Of a DNA stretch of 36,732 nt, positions 1 to 8,225 are shown in pieces (positions within the stretch are counted from its first letter, which is position 1; the number at the start of each line of letters is the position of its first letter). The notes under the pieces were generated by a model. That model saw only the letters and a program-made list of their open reading frames with translations, made no database searches and was not told where the DNA came from. Location: positions 1 to 36,732 of the forward strand of contig JAAEQG010000493.1 of assembly GCA_024231775.1 (NCBI GenBank), given 5' to 3'. The stretch comes from a bacterium (GTDB lineage Bacteria > Planctomycetota > Phycisphaerae > UBA1845). A program made the translations under genes and the position numbers.

Positions 1-2474
1 CCGATCGGCGGGTAGTTGTCGATCACATCGACCACGTCCGTATCTTGCGCGCCGCCGTTGCTGCAGCAATCCGTCGCGTCGAAGGCCAACTGCACGGTGG
101 CTGGGCAACAGGTCAGATCGGACACCAACACCCGGCCGGTGACGGTGACCGACGGTGCGCTGGGCGGGAACGGATCGTATTCGACGTCCCCCAGCGTTGC
201 ATTATCCGTCAGAACTTGGGCGGCGACGACCACGTCAGCCGGATCCACGCAGCAATTGTCCGTCACGGTGACGCTGAACTCCACGTACGCCGTACAGTTG
301 CCATCGACCTCGATCGGCTTGACGGCGTTGGTGATCGCGCCGTCGATCGTGGGGATGGTGTCATCGACGACGGTGAAGGTCTGCGTGCGGAAGGTGGACA
401 AGCCTGCCTCGTCGGTCGCTTGATAGACTCGCTCGATGATCAGCGGATCGCCCACGCAGCCCGAACCACCGTTGTTCGTTTCACTTGCGACGCCTTTGAT
501 GATGTCGTTCGGGTCGGTACAGTTGTCGGTGGCCTGGACCAGCGAGGTATCCTCTGCGGGCAGTTCCGCCAGACACTGCAGGTCCTGATCCGCCGGGAAT
601 ACCGTGATCACAGGAGGCGTCTCGTCGCGCACCTCTACGTTGGCGACGCACGAACTCTCTTCTCCGGACAAGTCTGTTATGGTGAGCTTCACGGTGTGGG
701 CGCCGTCGGGGTATCCGCAGACCTGCACCGATTGCGCGCACCCCACCGAGGCGCCGTCCACTTCGGTTATGCAGAGGGTGTCGATGTCGCTCGCCCCGTC
801 GTCATCGGAGGATCCGTTGTCAACCTCTCCCACGGCAACGGGGATGCAGCAGCTGGTGTCTGCCACCTTGGAGATGGTCGACGCGGTACACCGGGCCACA
901 GGCGGCGTGTTCTCGAGGTTGTTGCAGTAGGTGAAGGTCATGGTCGGCGCCGGCGAGCTGATCGAGCGAACGACGAGTCCGGAGTCGGAGTCGTCCCACC
1001 AGTCCGTCTTGGGGTTCGTGGTCGGCGTGCACTCTGTGTAGGCGGGTGCCCCCCAGAGGTCGTCGGTATCGCCAGAGTTAACGTTGTTCTCCAGATGCCA
1101 GAGCCCGTCGGCTTGGACCAGGGTGACGTTGTAATGGAGGGCCAGTGTCATCTCCTGGTTGGTGTTGCTGCCGGCTTCGTCCACGTGCCAGATGGCCAGA
1201 CCGGCGTCGGGAATCCACGTGTCGCGTCCGGTCTGTTGGCGGTTTTCCAGGATGTAGTACTCCTGGGCGTTGCCGGGGTTGTCGAACTTGTAGATTTCAT
1301 TCGGATTGGTGCCGGCGGTCACGGTGAGGTCCTTCTGGCAGGTCGTCAACGCGTGTGTGGTCGTCCAGCCCACGCGCATCTTCAAGGGACCGCAGGGCTG
1401 AACCGGATTCGTCGCCGACGCGGCGCTGCACATGAGGCAGAACTGGCCCACGCCGGCGGAGTCCTCCGGTCCCGGGTCGCTGTAGTCATACAGGTCGGGC
1501 CAGCCCATCAGCATGTGGCCGTTCTCGTGGCAGAAGGTGGCGATCGTCAGGCCGCCGCCCATGTTGGTCATCTGGAAGCGCTCGACGTCGATCCCGTCGG
1601 CGGTCCAGGTAGTATTGAAGCCGATGGACCCGGGCCAGAGGCCCTCGGCCCAGTTGTTGCCGTGCTCCCCGACGTAGAACATGTTGAGGGCGTCGAGTTT
1701 GGTGTCTGAGTCCGCGTCGTAGGCGCTGAAGTCGAACCCGGCGGTCTCGAGCGCGTTGAGCGCTTCTTTAGTGAGGTCCTCGCCACGATCGCCCCATGGG
1801 ATGGTCTCGTCGGTGTAGTAGCTCTTGGGGTTTGCCGCGGTGTAGTAGGCGGTGACGAAGTTCGTGTAGGTCAGCGCCCCGCCGGACACGTCGAAGAAGT
1901 AGTCGCGTATCGAGCCGTTGTTACTGTTGCCCGAGTAGCCGACCTGATTGCAGTAGTTGTCCACGTCGGCCTGAGGTATCACGCCCGCTTCTTCGGGGAA
2001 GTCGATGAGGAGAGTGATGCCCGCGACGTCTCCGATACTGGGCCCACGTAGGCCGCCGCGTGCGGCCTGAGTCCTGGCCTGGATCTCCTCGAACTCGGCG
2101 CGGGCGTCCTGGATCTTGGCCATGGCAGCCGCCGGATTGATGCGGAGGTGCGGGGCCAGGCCCGCCGGAACCGTCTGCCCCAGGCGAACCCCGGTCGAGA
2201 CCAGGTCGTTCCCGTCCGCAGAGAGTTCCGCGTAGCAGAAGAACCTGGTCTGGGGATCGCGGACGACGGCGTAACCATCGAGCGTCTCGGTCACGCCATA
2301 GAACTCGTCACCCCAGATCCGCACCGACACCAGCGAACCGTTCGGCTGCAGAAGCTCGAACACTTCGCCGAAGGTCGGCGCTGCACTGGCCCTCGGGCCG
2401 GTCGCGAGCAGCGACACTGCCACACACGACACAAGGACCCCGCGAACCACCGTTGATACTCTTGTAGAAGCCAT
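1..2474 (-). CDS. Secreted M6-family (immune inhibitor A-like) metalloprotease, 3' end outside window
   Basis: The frame is open from an ATG at 2474 to the window edge, so the ORF track missed it; at least 824 codons are visible. A Shine-Dalgarno AGGAGG lies just upstream. The first ~32 residues form a signal peptide (VLVSCVAVSLLATGPRASA). A propeptide-like segment follows (FGEVFELLQPNGS). The zinc site is HENGH at residues 316-320 within CHENGHMLMGWPDLYDYSD, the usual M6 arrangement where HExxH is followed by G-x-PDLYD. The catalytic region appears to end near residue 470 (GLAIWHVDE). After that come Cys-rich Ig/HYR-like modules beginning TPPVARC and TPPVITVFP, with paired cysteines and ATDNC motifs, probably for surface or polymer contact. 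The likely role is extracellular protein degradation. Substrate and C-terminus are unknown. The 554-aa plus-strand ORF over it is an antisense shadow. Confidence 0.88.
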   Translation of the reverse strand, partial: MASTRVSTVVRGVLVSCVAVSLLATGPRASAAPTFGEVFELLQPNGSLVSVRIWGDEFYGVTETLDGYAVVRDPQTRFFCYAELSADGNDLVSTGVRLGQTVPAGLAPHLRINPAAAMAKIQDARAEFEEIQARTQAARGGLRGPSIGDVAGITLLIDFPEEAGVIPQADVDNYCNQVGYSGNSNNGSIRDYFFDVSGGALTYTNFVTAYYTAANPKSYYTDETIPWGDRGEDLTKEALNALETAGFDFSAYDADSDTKLDALNMFYVGEHGNNWAEGLWPGSIGFNTTWTADGIDVERFQMTNMGGGLTIATFCHENGHMLMGWPDLYDYSDPGPEDSAGVGQFCLMCSAASATNPVQPCGPLKMRVGWTTTHALTTCQKDLTVTAGTNPNEIYKFDNPGNAQEYYILENRQQTGRDTWIPDAGLAIWHVDEAGSNTNQEMTLALHYNVTLVQADGLWHLENNVNSGDTDDLWGAPAYTECTPTTNPKTDWWDDSDSGLVVRSISSPAPTMTFTYCNNLENTPPVARCTASTISKVADTSCCIPVAVGEVDNGSSDDDGASDIDTLCITEVDGASVGCAQSVQVCGYPDGAHTVKLTITDLSGEESSCVANVEVRDETPPVITVFPADQDLQCLAELPAEDTSLVQATDNCTDPNDIIKGVASETNNGGSGCVGDPLIIERVYQATDEAGLSTFRTQTFTVVDDTIPTIDGAITNAVKPIEVDGNCTAYVEFSVTVTDNCCVDPADVVVAAQVLTDNATLGDVEYDPFPPSAPSVTVTGRVLVSDLTCCPATVQLAFDATDCCSNGGAQDTDVVDVIDNYPPI

Positions 2475-2804
2475 CGCAAACCCTCCTAACGTCTGCCAAC
2501 CGGTTTGGTGTCTTTCCGCTTGACCTGTGGTCGTACGCTATTGAACAACGTAGACCCACTAAGCGGCCCATATGAACAACCTAAGGTCCGAGTTTAGCAA
2601 TCTGGGCGATATAATGCAAGACCAAAACGGACCTGGGGGAAGATGACAGCAATCTGGCGTGCGTCGCGGCGGACCCTGCACCTGCTCCTGGCGCATGCGC
2701 AGCGTGGTGCCTTACCACGTGGACCGATAACCACGTGGATCGTTTGCGTCCGAGGCGACATGGCTGGGGGCGGCGCCTGGCCGGCGGACTCACCCCCGCC
2801 ACGC
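2475..2804. other. Intergenic region, 330 bp, with twin CCACGTGG palindromes
   Basis: No convincing gene is present. It holds the leader of the metalloprotease (AGGAGG at about 2482-2487) and, close to the aminotransferase stop, two copies of ACCACGTGGA 16 bp apart. A TATAAT on the plus strand at 2610-2615 has no matching -35 and no plus-strand gene to serve. Confidence 0.6.
2714..2739. repeat. Two copies of ACCACGTGGA, 16-bp period
   Basis: ACCACGTGGA occurs at 2714-2723 and 2730-2739. Each contains the perfect 8-bp palindrome CCACGTGG. The two can also pair with each other as an 8-bp stem with an 8-nt loop, about 66-90 nt downstream of the aminotransferase stop. It could be a paired operator or a terminator-like hairpin. 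There is no clear U-tract. Confidence 0.5.
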
Positions 2805-3923
2805 TCAGTCGGCGAGCGCGCAGAGCACCGCGCATGCCTTGGTGAGCACTTCGTTGTCCGCCGCGTAGCTGATGCGGAAGTGGGTGTCCTGCTCGCTGAA
2901 GACGCCGCCGGGAATGATCAGGACGTTGTTCCGGATCGCCTCCTCGACGAACGCCGTCCCGGACTCGAACTTGGCGGGTGCCTTGGGGAAGACATAGAAC
3001 CCCCCCTGTGGCTTGACGAACTCAAACTTGTCGGCGAGAGCCTCGGTGACCAAGTCCCGCTTGGCGCCATAGGCGCGCACGGTGGCGGACATGTCGGTCT
3101 CCAGGGCGGTGAGCGCCGCCCGTTGAGCCATGTGGGGGGCGCACACGAAAGTGTACTGCTGGATCTTCATCATCGAGGTGATGACTGCCGACGGACCGGC
3201 GGCGTAGCCCATGCGCCATCCGGTCATCCCATAGCTCTTGCCGAACCCACGAAGAAGGAGCGTACGCTCGGGGGCAAAATCCACGGGACTGGGCGAGCGA
3301 GTCTCGTAGCTGAGCAGATTGTAGATCTCGTCGGAGACGATCAGCAAATCGTGCTTGCGGGCCAGCTCGGCGATGGCTTGCACGCGCGCCGCCTCGTGGA
3401 CCACGCCGGTCGGATTGCTGGGCGAATTCAGCAAGATGAGCTTGGTACGCGGAGTAATCGCCGCCGCGAAGCGCTCCGGGTCCGGCTGAAAGCCGTCGTC
3501 CAGCGGGACGATGACCGACCTCCCGCCCACCAGATGAGGCAACGACTTATAGGACACAAAGTACGGATCGCCGTAGATGACTTCGTCCCCCGGATTCAGG
3601 CAGGCCATCAGCGAGAGCAAGAGCCCGCCGGAAACCCCGCAGGTGACCATGAGTTCCGGATCCCACGTGGCGAACTCCGCGCCGAGATGGGCGCCGATGC
3701 CCTCGCACAAGGCGGGAAGACCACGCGTTGGGGTGTATCCGCTGTGTCCGTCGCGGATGGCTTCGATCGCCGCCTGCTTCACCGGTTCGGGTACGTCAAA
3801 GTCGGGCTGACCGATGGAGAGGTCCAGCGGACCGGTCATCGTAGCAGCCATGTCGAATATGCGCCGGATTCCGGAAGTGTCCACGGAGGCGACTTTGTCC
3901 GCGACGAAGTGGCTGGCGTTCAT
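2805..3923 (-). CDS. Class I/II PLP-dependent aminotransferase
   Basis: A 372-aa fold-type I aminotransferase. The track's start at 4103 adds a 60-residue low-complexity leader; ATG at 3923 (MNASHFVADK) is better because AGGGAC precedes it and family homology begins there (LSIGQPDFDVP). Visible motifs are the cofactor-binding NSPSNPTGVV, SDEIYNLLSY with the Asp that holds the pyridine nitrogen, and GFGKSYGMTGWRMG, where Lys229 is the predicted Schiff-base lysine. The C-terminal FRISYA supplies the substrate-carboxylate Arg. It should act in the cytoplasm on an amino acid and a 2-oxo acid. It resembles the aspartate/alanine aminotransferase subgroup but the exact substrate cannot be read from sequence. 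It lies downstream of the small basic protein gene on the same strand with about 200 bp between. Confidence 0.93.
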   Translation of the reverse strand: MNASHFVADKVASVDTSGIRRIFDMAATMTGPLDLSIGQPDFDVPEPVKQAAIEAIRDGHSGYTPTRGLPALCEGIGAHLGAEFATWDPELMVTCGVSGGLLLSLMACLNPGDEVIYGDPYFVSYKSLPHLVGGRSVIVPLDDGFQPDPERFAAAITPRTKLILLNSPSNPTGVVHEAARVQAIAELARKHDLLIVSDEIYNLLSYETRSPSPVDFAPERTLLLRGFGKSYGMTGWRMGYAAGPSAVITSMMKIQQYTFVCAPHMAQRAALTALETDMSATVRAYGAKRDLVTEALADKFEFVKPQGGFYVFPKAPAKFESGTAFVEEAIRNNVLIIPGGVFSEQDTHFRISYAADNEVLTKACAVLCALAD

Positions 3924-4121
3924 GATGGCGTCCCTGTGAGATCGGCAGCGTCGGGCAGTTTCCGAGAGTGGGCCAGACAGCGGAATGGGGTTATCACCGC
4001 AGGCGCGCAACCCATCCCTGCGGGTAAGCCACGCGCACGAGCCAGACTCAGGCGACCTGCGGGTCCGTTTGATTCGATCACCGGGCGCCGGTATCGTAGC
4101 CACCGCCCGGTGACGCGCAAT

Positions 4122-4364
4122 CTAGGACGCGCTGGCCGGAGCGCTCTTCTCGCCGGTGGCTTCCTCACCAGTGTCGGCTTTGACTTCCTTGATCTTCTTG
4201 CCAACCTTGGCTTTGCGGTTGGCGATCTTAGGCAGGCCGACCGGGCTTTGGTCCTCTTCCCAGCGATCGTCGCTCTTGAGGGCTTCGATACGCTCTGCCC
4301 GCTTGAGGACGTTTCGGTGACGAGCGAGCGACGCCCGACTTCTCAGCGACTTGTCCAACGACAT
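4122..4364 (-). CDS. PVC-superphylum small basic protein
   Basis: An 80-aa, highly charged protein starting MSLDKSLRSRASLARHRNVL and continuing KRAERIEALKSDDRWEE, with GLPKIANRK later. From memory this matches the small basic protein family restricted to Planctomycetes, Verrucomicrobia and Chlamydiae (TIGR04137-like), whose members begin MSLDKSLKSKG and have RHRNVLTRAERI. The basic character and near-invariant N-terminus suggest nucleic-acid or ribosome association, which is inference. AAGGAG lies about 9 nt upstream of the ATG. The acidic/alanine-rich tail (TGEEATGEKSAPASAS) is likely disordered. Only 13 bp separate it from the SPOR-like gene upstream, so the two are probably cotranscribed. 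It is the best taxonomic marker in the window. Confidence 0.85.
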   Translation of the reverse strand: MSLDKSLRSRASLARHRNVLKRAERIEALKSDDRWEEDQSPVGLPKIANRKAKVGKKIKEVKADTGEEATGEKSAPASAS

Positions 4365-4377
4365 CGACGCAAACTCC

Positions 4378-5211
4378 TTACCAGCGATCTCCAGTCAGTT
4401 TCTTGAAGTAGGCGGTCGCGAAGTTATGCCGCCCACCTCCGGCGGCGTACTCCCGCCCCGCCCCTCGCACCTTGGCGAGATGCCCATCCGCCAACCGTTT
4501 CTGAACCGGATCTTCGAGGTCGAACCCGGTGGCAGTGAGCAAACGATACCGATACGTCCCGGAGCTTTCCAGCTCCAGAATCACAGCCGCGATCCCCTTC
4601 TCGCCCAGGAAGGCCCGCGCTTGGATGACATCGGCGTGGGCGTCGAGCTTAAAATCCTGGACGACAATGTAGTTATATCCCTGCACCCATGCCCCAGGTG
4701 ATCCCGCACCAGTTTCGGAAACCTCCTGAGCCCGAGGGCCAGCCTGTCTAGTCTGCCCGGCCGCCGTAGCCGAACTCGTGGGATCAACCCCGATCCCCTT
4801 GAACAAGTTGGCGGTCGGCTCGGACCGTCGAGCCTGTTCGATTTCGTCAACTACGCGCTGCTGAACCGCCAGGCGACCGAGTTCCTTGCCCTCCCGTTTG
4901 CCCAACCGATAGCCAACAATACCGGCAACACTCAATCCAGCTACCGCCAACGCCACGACGATCGTCGCCGCAGCTTGGGTGAGCGACAATCGGATCCGCC
5001 CTCCCACAACTTCACAGAGCGCCTCGCCGCCGGCGGGCGGAGTCGGTGACCCAGCCCCGAGAGACGAACGAACCGGCTCGGGCGACGACTGCGGAGGCGA
5101 CGGCGCGGACCCGGAGGATGAGCTGGCTGGCGTCTGCTCGGCAGACTCCGCCTCCTGGTCTCCCCCACGCATCAACTCGAAGAGGGCGGGCCCCTTCTTG
5201 GTCTTGCCCAT
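4378..5211 (-). CDS. Single-pass membrane protein with SPOR-like C-terminal region
   Basis: A 277-aa protein. The N-terminus MGKTKKGPALFELMRGG is basic and typical of a planctomycete family seen beside the small basic protein gene. Residues ~20-65 are Ser/Pro/Glu-rich and disordered. A hydrophobic segment (AAATIVVALAVAGLSVAGIVGYRLG) forms one membrane span near residues 80-105. A coiled region follows (GRLAVQQRVVDEIEQARR). The C-terminus NYIVVQDF...DVIQARAFLGEKGIAAVILE...YRYRLLTATGFD looks like a SPOR-type fold, often tied to peptidoglycan binding; this is a weak match. The ATG at 5211 is preceded by GGGAGAGG. It is the first gene of a likely operon with the small basic protein. Confidence 0.72.
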   Translation of the reverse strand: MGKTKKGPALFELMRGGDQEAESAEQTPASSSSGSAPSPPQSSPEPVRSSLGAGSPTPPAGGEALCEVVGGRIRLSLTQAAATIVVALAVAGLSVAGIVGYRLGKREGKELGRLAVQQRVVDEIEQARRSEPTANLFKGIGVDPTSSATAAGQTRQAGPRAQEVSETGAGSPGAWVQGYNYIVVQDFKLDAHADVIQARAFLGEKGIAAVILELESSGTYRYRLLTATGFDLEDPVQKRLADGHLAKVRGAGREYAAGGGRHNFATAYFKKLTGDRW

Positions 5212-5263
5212 CGCCAGCCTCTCCCGGACATATTGCCCCCCTGCCGCTCATCCAAACCCCGTC

Positions 5264-5291
5264 AGGATACCCGCGGGCCGCGATTATTCAA
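5264..5291 (-). promoter_or_regulatory. Possible sigma70-like promoter of the SPOR-like gene
   Basis: On the minus strand TTGAAT and TATCCT are separated by 16 bp, each matching 4 of 6 consensus bases. The predicted start site is about 45 nt before the ATG at 5211. It is a moderate match only. Confidence 0.3.
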
Positions 5292-5404
5292 GTCCGCCCC
5301 ATGAAGAACCTGCCCGGCTGGCGTTTCGTTCCGGTCCAATCTCCCCGCCAGGCTGATAGGCCGGGTTGCGGTCTTCCCCGGTTTGGGGCATCCTCAGCGG
5401 CATC

Positions 5405-5875
5405 ATGCAGAGCAATACGCCCGATATTAGCGTCCGCGAGGCCAAGGAACCGGACCTCGAGGTGATGATCGAGTTCAATCGGGCCATCGCGGCGGAAACG
5501 GAGGGTAAGACTCTCGACACCGCGACGGTCTCTGAGGGAATGCGGCTGGGCTTGGCGGACCCCGGTAAATGCCGCTACTTCGTGGCGGAGGTGGGCGGAC
5601 GGGTCGTGGGCCAGACCATGGTAACCCTGGAGTGGAGCGACTGGCGCTGCGCGTGGTTTTGGTGGCTCCAGAGCGTCTACGTCCAGCCGGAGCATCGAGG
5701 CCGGGGAGTCTTCGCCGCGCTGTATCACCACATCCTCGACGCCTGCCGGGCCAGACCGGACACCTGCGGACTGCGACTCTACGTCGAACGGAACAACCGC
5801 CGGGCAATTGACGCCTACCTGCGCCTCGGGATGCACTCGGCAGAATATGAAATGATGGAGTATACGTGGGGCTAA
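5405..5875 (+). CDS. GNAT family N-acetyltransferase
   Basis: A 156-aa acetyltransferase if translated from ATG 5405 (MQSNTPDISVREA); the track's start at 5366 adds 13 residues with no family features. No strong ribosome site is visible for either start. The acetyl-CoA pyrophosphate loop is QPEHRGRGVFAAL (the Q/RxxGxG/A motif), preceded by the beta-4 strand WWLQSVYV and followed by LRLYVERNNRRAIDAYLRLGM, the standard C-terminal GNAT strand and helix. It transfers an acetyl group from acetyl-CoA to an unknown amine. It stands alone on the plus strand and converges on the methyltransferase, with 28 bp between the stops. Confidence 0.88.
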   Translation: MQSNTPDISVREAKEPDLEVMIEFNRAIAAETEGKTLDTATVSEGMRLGLADPGKCRYFVAEVGGRVVGQTMVTLEWSDWRCAWFWWLQSVYVQPEHRGRGVFAALYHHILDACRARPDTCGLRLYVERNNRRAIDAYLRLGMHSAEYEMMEYTWG

Positions 5876-5903
5876 GCGGTCCGCGGCGCGAGTCCACCTC
5901 GGG

Positions 5904-6584
5904 CTACTGCGCGGCGTCGCCCACGGTGACGAGCAAGGGGAACCACAAGTTCAGCTTGCGTTGGCGAATCGAGGAGAACCCGGCTGAACGGAAGTAGTTG
6001 TGGATCGCCGACCAGGGGGCGTGATAGACGTTGCTCTCGACCCGACCGACGATGACGTCGAAGGTGACCCACCCGATGATGTTGTCGCGAAAACCGTCGA
6101 TGAGGATGAGCCGGCCATCCGGTTTGAGCACCCGGCGCATGTCATTCACCACCGCCTGCTGATCCGGATAATGATGGAATGAGTTTGAACAGGTGACGAT
6201 GTCGAAGGACCCGGCGTCGAAGGGAAGATGCTCACTGTCGCCGGTGGCGAAGCGGGCGGGGTCGGTGCGGCGCCCCTGGCCGTTGCGGCCAGCCTTGGCT
6301 GATGCTTCGCGACACATCGCTTCGGCGTAATCCATCCCCACCACGCGCACCGGCCAGGAGGAACCCGCGAGCCATTCCGCCAGTGTTCCCGTCCCGCATC
6401 CGATGTCCAGCACGCGGAACGGTCGGCGATGCACCTCGTACCAGCCCCCAATCTCCTCCATGAACGCGGCGTATGACGGCCGGAACATAAAGTGGTTGAG
6501 CAGCGACCGGTCGTACGAATCCGCCCAGGTCTCGAACTCGTGCTTGGCGAGGCTCTTCATGTCGGCGGCGGGCGCCTGAGTCAT
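5904..6584 (-). CDS. Class I SAM-dependent methyltransferase
   Basis: A 226-aa protein from ATG 6584 (MTQAPAADMKSLAKHEF), preceded by GGAG; the listed start at 6635 adds 17 unlikely residues. The SAM-binding motif I is VLDIGCGTGTLAEWL, followed by the acidic-end motif GMDYAEAMC, motif II region FDIVTCSNSFHHYPDQ, and a later LKPDGRLILIDGF. These are the features of Methyltransf_11/25-type enzymes. The early FETWADSYDRSLLNHFMF is common in quinone- or small-molecule methyltransferases, but the substrate cannot be deduced. It lies downstream of the catabolic operon on the same strand, separated by 244 bp with hairpins, so it may be an independent unit. Confidence 0.88.
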   Translation of the reverse strand: MTQAPAADMKSLAKHEFETWADSYDRSLLNHFMFRPSYAAFMEEIGGWYEVHRRPFRVLDIGCGTGTLAEWLAGSSWPVRVVGMDYAEAMCREASAKAGRNGQGRRTDPARFATGDSEHLPFDAGSFDIVTCSNSFHHYPDQQAVVNDMRRVLKPDGRLILIDGFRDNIIGWVTFDVIVGRVESNVYHAPWSAIHNYFRSAGFSSIRQRKLNLWFPLLVTVGDAAQ

Positions 6585-6799
6585 TCGATCTTCACTCCGG
6601 GAGCTTGTACAGGTAGAGCGCCAAGCGGTCGCCAACTGCTCAAACCGCGCCTTGCGGGCTGGTGACCGCGATCATGAAGCGGGAGAGACTATCAGATGGG
6701 CCTGTGAATTACCAGGAAAAACCGCCGGCCAGCCCCTCGCGGGAGCAGTTATCGCCCGCCAGGACCCCGCGCTGGCGCTTGGGGCTCTGATTGACCTGA

Positions 6800-6834
6800 T
6801 GGGATCCCAATGCCCCGCCCTGAGGGGGTCAGGG
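6800..6834 (-). terminator. Palindrome and hairpin at the 3' end of the catabolic operon
   Basis: CCCTGA-GGGGG-TCAGGG (6818-6834) is a perfect 6-bp stem that includes the stop codon of the B12/GTPase gene. The perfect palindrome TGGGATCCCA (6800-6809) lies just downstream in the direction of transcription. There is no U-run, so intrinsic termination is uncertain. Confidence 0.3.
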
Positions 6835-7938
6835 GCGCAGGCCGACCACCCACTCGGCGACCTGGTCGATGCCCTCGCAATGCAGCGTGCTGACCTTCCA
6901 CAGAGGGCGATCCGTGCCCACGGCTGCGGTTAGCTGAGCCACCGTGCGGTCGGCGCCTTCGAGATCGGACTTGTTCACCACGAAGCACGAGGCGATTTCC
7001 ATCAGACCCGCCTTGGAGAACTGAATGGCGTCGCCGGAATCGGGCATGAGCAGCAGGAGCGTCTTGTCGACCAACTCCCGCACAGCGACGTCGGCCTGAC
7101 CGGCGCCAACCGTCTCCAGCAGGATCACGTCAAAACCAAAGCCCTTGAGCAGAGCGAGGACCTCCTCGATCTTGGGTCCGAGCCCGCCGAGCACGTCGCC
7201 GGAGGACAGGCTGCGGATGAACAGGTTCTGATCCGGCGTGCCCGCCATCATCCTCAGACGATCGCCGAGCAGCGCCCCACCGGTCACCGGGCTGGAGGGG
7301 TCCACCGCTACCACGGCGACCTTGAGGTCGCGGGTGCGCAGCTCGCGGCTGAGCTTGTCGATGAAGGAACTCTTGCCCACCCCCGGCGAGCCGGTAACCC
7401 CGAGCACCAAGGCCTTGCCCGCTGGCGGAGACCAAGCTCCATCGGTAGTACCGCGCTGGACGTGGGTGATTAACTTGGACAAGGCAACCTGGTTGCCTAT
7501 GGCGTATCCGGCCCGGGCATCATCGAGCGTACCATGCACAGCCTCCGCCCCCAGGCGATCGATCTCGCGGAGAATGTCCTCCAAACTCGAACCAGGTCCG
7601 AAGATGGCGGCGACGCCCATCTGACGCACAGCGTCGTAGTCGGAAGTGGGGATGATCCCGCCCAAGACCACGGGAACGTGTTCGATCCCGTACTGCTTGC
7701 GCCACTTGAGCACCTCGGGCATAACGGTCATGTGCGCCGCGGAGAGCAGGCTGACCCCGACGACATCGACGTCCTCCTGCATGGCGGCGCACATGGTGCC
7801 CTGGGCAGTCTGCCACAGACCCGTGTAGATGACGTCATGGCCGGCGTCGCGAAACAGTCGGGCCAATACCTTCACGCCGCGGTCATGTCCGTCGAGTCCG
7901 ATCTTGCTCAAGAGTATGCGATAGGGTTGTTTGGTCAT
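6829..7938 (-). CDS. B12-binding domain fused to MeaB/ArgK-type GTPase (acyl-CoA mutase small subunit plus chaperone)
   Basis: A 369-aa fusion from ATG 7938 (MTKQPYRILLSK); the track's longer start at 8019 adds a 27-residue leader. Residues ~5-130 form a cobalamin-binding domain: DGHDRG (D16-x-H18-x-x-G21, lower axial His), GVSLLS and VVLGG. Residues ~175-369 form a MeaB-type G domain: P-loop GSPGVGKSS at 183-191, AVDPSSPVTGGALLGDR, ETVGAGQAD (G3 region) and NKSD (G4). The long C-terminal dimerisation arm of stand-alone MeaB seems absent. Together it would supply the B12-carrying subunit of the mutase and the GTP-dependent gate that loads and protects the cofactor. The mutase large subunit is encoded just upstream. 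The first two modules of IcmF have the same order, but this B12 domain looks like the methylmalonyl-CoA mutase type. Confidence 0.92.
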   Translation of the reverse strand: MTKQPYRILLSKIGLDGHDRGVKVLARLFRDAGHDVIYTGLWQTAQGTMCAAMQEDVDVVGVSLLSAAHMTVMPEVLKWRKQYGIEHVPVVLGGIIPTSDYDAVRQMGVAAIFGPGSSLEDILREIDRLGAEAVHGTLDDARAGYAIGNQVALSKLITHVQRGTTDGAWSPPAGKALVLGVTGSPGVGKSSFIDKLSRELRTRDLKVAVVAVDPSSPVTGGALLGDRLRMMAGTPDQNLFIRSLSSGDVLGGLGPKIEEVLALLKGFGFDVILLETVGAGQADVAVRELVDKTLLLLMPDSGDAIQFSKAGLMEIASCFVVNKSDLEGADRTVAQLTAAVGTDRPLWKVSTLHCEGIDQVAEWVVGLRP

Positions 7939-8225
7939 GGGCGATTTTCTCGCGGTGGTTGTCTGCGATCGGGCAGGGTTCTGTTGTGCAGGTGCGGAGC
8001 ACATGTAGCTGATGGACAATCCGACAGTGAAGCGAACTCAGTCTGTACGACGATCAAGTACCGCTCTCCCCGTTCTCCTGGTGCCGTCTCCAGCAAGATC
8101 GCTGCGGTCTAGTTAGGTCCGCTCCCTATACGGTCGCGGCTCGGTTTCGGCGTCCGCGATGTACAAACAGGTCTCGCGAAGCACCAGTACCATAGACGCA
8201 AAAGGCGGCCGCAGTCCCTGGGAGT
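7939..8225. other. 287-bp gap inside an otherwise tight operon
   Basis: This lies between the mutase stop and the B12/GTPase start, both on the minus strand. The reading frame of the GTPase gene stays open back to 8019, so part could be coding. No promoter, RNA structure or other gene was convincing. Confidence 0.5.

Noticed and set aside
45-1709. 554-aa plus-strand ORF
   Set aside because: It is antisense to the M6 metalloprotease, which has a signal peptide, HENGH site and ribosome site. The ORF itself has no recognisable domains and a composition typical of GC-rich shadows.
2610-2615. Perfect TATAAT on the plus strand
   Set aside because: No -35 at suitable spacing and no plus-strand gene follows.
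2643-4406. 587-aa plus-strand ORF
   Set aside because: It is antisense to the aminotransferase and the small basic protein; both have clear family motifs.
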